Assembly (NCBI GenBank): GCA_016283945.1
Contig: JAEENW010000127.1
Location: forward strand, 1 to 14,790
Origin: Bacillota bacterium
GTDB lineage: Bacteria; Bacillota; Clostridia; Peptostreptococcales; Anaerovoracaceae
Direction: 5' to 3'
Length of the DNA stretch: 14,790 nt
Part shown: piece after piece, positions 13,155 to 14,790 of the stretch
How positions within the stretch are numbered: position 1 is the stretch's first letter
Layout of the letters: every line of letters begins with the position of its first letter
Translations under genes and position numbers: made by a program
The notes under the pieces: generated by a model
The model's database searches: none
What the model saw: only the letters and a program-made list of their open reading frames with translations
What the model was told of the DNA's origin: nothing

Positions 13155-13721
13155 ATGGCAAAGAACAAGGTAAAGAAAAAGGGCGGCATGGCGACAGCGC
13201 TCAGAGCGCTGATCATCGTCGCGCTGCTGCTTGTGATCGCGCTGAGCGTCTACAGCGCCGTGAGCTCGCTCATGGGCTCCGGAGAGAGTCCGTCTCCGGG
13301 CGGATCGACCCGGACGGAACAGGCGCAGGAGCCGTCCGGAGGAGGCTCTCCGGGGCAGGCTGCGGAGCCCTCGCTCGACGAGGACGGGAGCTACACGTCC
13401 AAGGATGACGTCGCGCTGTATCTGTGGACCTACGGTAAGCTCCCGGGCAACTTTATCACGAAGAGCGCCGCGCAGAAGAAGGGCTGGGAGGGCGGATCTC
13501 TCGAGAAGTACGCGCCCGGCAAGAGCATAGGCGGCGACCGCTTCGGCAACTACGAGAAGCTGCTGCCGGAGGGCATAAAGTACCGCGAGTGCGACATAGA
13601 CACGAAGGGCAGCAAGAGCCGCGGCGAGAAGCGCATAGTCTACGCCGAGGACTGCTCGCTGATATACTACACCGAAGACCATTACAAGAGCTTTGAACTG
13701 CTTTACGGGGAGGAACCCTGA
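13155..13721 (+). CDS. Barnase-type guanyl-specific ribonuclease with N-terminal membrane anchor
   Basis: This 188-aa protein has a C-terminal domain (about residues 78-188) that is clearly a barnase relative, a ribonuclease that cuts RNA after guanosine. The key residues are all present: K95 in TYGKLPGN (barnase K27), E145 in REC (barnase E73, general base), R156 and R160 (R83, R87), and H176 in EDHY (H102, general acid). The motif PGKSIGGD is also kept. Ahead lie a basic start (MAKNKVKKKG), one hydrophobic helix (about 15-38) and a 40-residue Gly/Ser/Pro/Glu linker. No clear signal-peptidase site is visible, so the enzyme is probably tethered outside the cell membrane, though cleavage and release are possible. 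Its 1-bp overlap with a barstar gene confirms the reading. The ribosome site is weak, so expression may depend on translation of azlD, keeping it low. Confidence 0.93.
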   Translation: MAKNKVKKKGGMATALRALIIVALLLVIALSVYSAVSSLMGSGESPSPGGSTRTEQAQEPSGGGSPGQAAEPSLDEDGSYTSKDDVALYLWTYGKLPGNFITKSAAQKKGWEGGSLEKYAPGKSIGGDRFGNYEKLLPEGIKYRECDIDTKGSKSRGEKRIVYAEDCSLIYYTEDHYKSFELLYGEEP

Positions 13722-13987
13722 TGAGATACGTCATACTCGACGGAAGGACGATAAAGGACATGGACGCCGTGCACGGCGCCTTCGCGGAGGCGCTGGACTT
13801 CCCCGATTACTACGGGAGGAACCTTGACGCCCTGCATGACTGCCTGACCGAGACCGCCGGCCCCGTGACGGTCGTGATACTGGAGGCCGACGCCCTCAAG
13901 GCCGGGCTCGGAGAGCGCTTCTCTTCCCTGCTGCGCCTTCTCGGCGACCTGCTCGAGGAGAGAGAGGGCTTCAGCGTGTATATCTGA
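13721..13987 (+). CDS. Barstar-family ribonuclease inhibitor
   Basis: This 88-aa cytosolic protein is homologous to barstar, which binds barnase and plugs its active site, protecting the cell from enzyme that has not yet left. The core PDYYGRNLDALHDCL (residues 28-42) keeps both acidic residues that fill the barnase active site (D36 and D40, barstar D35 and D39). The Trp normally between them is His39 here. Length matches the family. It starts on the last base of the ribonuclease stop (TGATG), with GGGGAGG upstream. That gives the inhibitor a better ribosome site than the toxin. It is the last gene of the unit; a terminator follows. Confidence 0.94.
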   Translation: MRYVILDGRTIKDMDAVHGAFAEALDFPDYYGRNLDALHDCLTETAGPVTVVILEADALKAGLGERFSSLLRLLGDLLEEREGFSVYI

Positions 13988-14064
13988 GGCTGTGAGCCGC
14001 GGTTTTGTGACTGAGCGCCGCCGCTGCGGGCTCAGGACCGGATCCGGCACATATCGAACACCCC

Positions 14065-14088
14065 GCCCCGGCTGCGCCGGGGCTTTTT
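14065..14088 (+). terminator. Rho-independent terminator of the pncB-barstar operon
   Basis: GCCCCGGC (14065-14072), loop TGC and GCCGGGGC (14076-14083) are followed by TTTTT. The stem arms are identical to those of the atp terminator at 952-970. Confidence 0.93.
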
Positions 14089-14115
14089 ATTGTGACGATT
14101 TCTTCACAAAGATTA

Positions 14116-14142
14116 TTAGCACTCGCACTTGACGAGTGCTAA
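14116..14142. promoter_or_regulatory. CIRCE operator (HrcA binding site)
   Basis: TTAGCACTC (14116-14124), nine bases, and GAGTGCTAA (14134-14142) match the consensus CIRCE inverted repeat without a mismatch. The heat-shock repressor HrcA binds this element. It overlaps the -35 of the Hsp20 promoter, so binding should block RNA polymerase until heat stress. Confidence 0.97.
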
Positions 14143-14157
14143 TAACAGTGCTATAAC
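14129..14157 (+). promoter_or_regulatory. Sigma-A promoter of the Hsp20 gene
   Basis: TTGACG (14129-14134), exactly 17 bp, then TATAAC (14152-14157). The start would be near 14164, giving a leader of about 75 nt that can form a 6-bp hairpin (TGTCCC 14163-14168 with GGGACA 14177-14182). The -35 lies inside the CIRCE element. Confidence 0.88.
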
Positions 14158-14238
14158 ATAATTGTCCCGAGGGAAAGGGACAGGAAAGAATGTTAAAAGC
14201 CAGCGGATCCCATGAGGGTCCGAGAAGGAGGAAATATC

Positions 14239-14673
14239 ATGTATATGCCCAGCATTTTCGGTGAAAGACTTTTCGATGATTTCTTTGAGGACTTCGACCG
14301 CCCGTTCAAGGCGATGAAGCTCAGCACCCCGCAGACCGGCCTCATGAGGACCGATATCAGGGAGAAGGAAGGCTCCTTTGAGCTCGACATCGATCTCCCC
14401 GGCTGCAAGAAGGAAGACATCAAGGCGGAGCTCAAGGACGGCTATCTGACCGTCACCGCTGTGACCAAGAAAGAAGAGGAGAACGACGAGAACGGCAAGT
14501 ACCTCAGGAGAGAGCGTTACTTCGGAAGCTGCAGCAGGAGCTTCTACGTAGGCGATGCCCTCACCCAGGAGGACATCAGCGCCAAGTTCGAGGACGGCAT
14601 CCTGAAGATCTCCGTTCCCAAGAAGGAGAACAAGCCTGAGCTCGAGCAGCCCAAGTACATCGCCATCGGCTAA
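14239..14673 (+). CDS. Hsp20/alpha-crystallin family small heat-shock protein
   Basis: This 144-aa protein is a small heat-shock chaperone that holds unfolding proteins in oligomeric assemblies without ATP. After a Phe-rich N-terminal arm (LFDDFFEDFDRPF), the alpha-crystallin domain spans about residues 36-130. It contains DLPGCKKEDI (52-61), the strand YLTVTAVTK, the RRERYFGSCSRSF segment and FEDGILKISVPK (117-128). The C-terminus carries the short I-x-I motif as IAI (141-143), which docks onto neighbouring subunits. AAGGAGG (14225-14231) lies 7 bases before ATG 14239; an in-frame ATG at 14212 has no ribosome site and is rejected. Control by HrcA at CIRCE is clear. In many Firmicutes CIRCE marks groESL or hrcA-dnaK; it is less usual at hsp20. 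Confidence 0.95.
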   Translation: MYMPSIFGERLFDDFFEDFDRPFKAMKLSTPQTGLMRTDIREKEGSFELDIDLPGCKKEDIKAELKDGYLTVTAVTKKEEENDENGKYLRRERYFGSCSRSFYVGDALTQEDISAKFEDGILKISVPKKENKPELEQPKYIAIG

Positions 14674-14746
14674 CCTGAAGGCTGCCTGAGGCGGCACAGG
14701 GAGCGCCTTTAGGGCCCCGGAAAAACTGCAAAGGGGAAATGAAAGG

Positions 14747-14774
14747 CCCGCGGCAGGTAAGCCGCGGGTCTTGT
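14747..14774 (+). terminator. Rho-independent terminator after the Hsp20 gene
   Basis: CCCGCGGC (14747-14754) pairs with GCCGCGGG (14761-14768) around AGGTAA and is followed by TCTTGT. The T run is interrupted, so efficiency may be moderate. It lies 73 bp past the stop. Confidence 0.8.
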
Positions 14775-14790
14775 CCGCTATATAAAACCC

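Noticed and set aside
1..14790. CRISPR array
   Set aside because: No regularly spaced repeats of 24-40 bp were seen; the only tandem repeats are the 13-bp and 8-bp ones at 3302-3363.

Overview
The window looks like a chromosomal segment from a GC-rich, Gram-positive-type anaerobe of the Firmicutes, most likely class Clostridia. Supporting signs are an SLH-domain S-layer protein, a perfect CIRCE operator in front of a small heat-shock gene, a Bacillus/Clostridium-type LexA box, a scpA-scpB pair, strong AGGAGG ribosome sites, and several extended -10 promoters of the form TGnTATnAT. I cannot assign a genus. All gene names come from reading the translated sequence; no search was run.

Layout, left to right. 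(1) 3-978: the end of the F1Fo ATP synthase operon (atpD 3' part, atpC), closed by a hairpin terminator. (2) 977-3397: scpA and scpB (chromosome condensation partners of SMC), overlapping by 4 bp, then a Cof-type HAD phosphatase and a terminator. (3) 3429-6239: a monocistronic S-layer gene. It has two candidate promoters, a leader of up to about 200 nt with hairpins, a Shine-Dalgarno presented in a hairpin loop, and a strong terminator. (4) 6240-6805: about 570 bp with no credible gene but two long imperfect palindromes that are inverted copies of each other. (5) 6806-7103: a LexA box and extended -10 directly in front of an apparently leaderless 87-aa unknown gene. (6) 10424 down to 7108, minus strand: two tandem paralogous metal-dependent amidohydrolases in one operon. 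(7) 10550-14088, plus strand: pncB, azlC, azlD, a membrane-anchored barnase-type ribonuclease and its barstar inhibitor, packed with overlaps or 1-3 nt gaps, ending in a terminator. (8) 14116-14774: a CIRCE-controlled Hsp20 gene with its own terminator.

How the genes work together. The ATP synthase and condensin genes are housekeeping. The S-layer gene is built for very high expression, as shown by its codon choice, perfect ribosome site and strong terminator. The 87-aa gene is probably induced by DNA damage. The pncB operon mixes nicotinate salvage, a putative branched-chain amino acid exporter and a ribonuclease/inhibitor pair. The overlaps suggest coupled translation, although the functional link between the parts is not obvious.

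The least explained parts are the palindromic intergenic block at 6352-6625, the SOS-type leaderless gene, the operator-like palindrome and hairpin-borne Shine-Dalgarno of the S-layer gene, and the tethered barnase inside a metabolic/transport operon.
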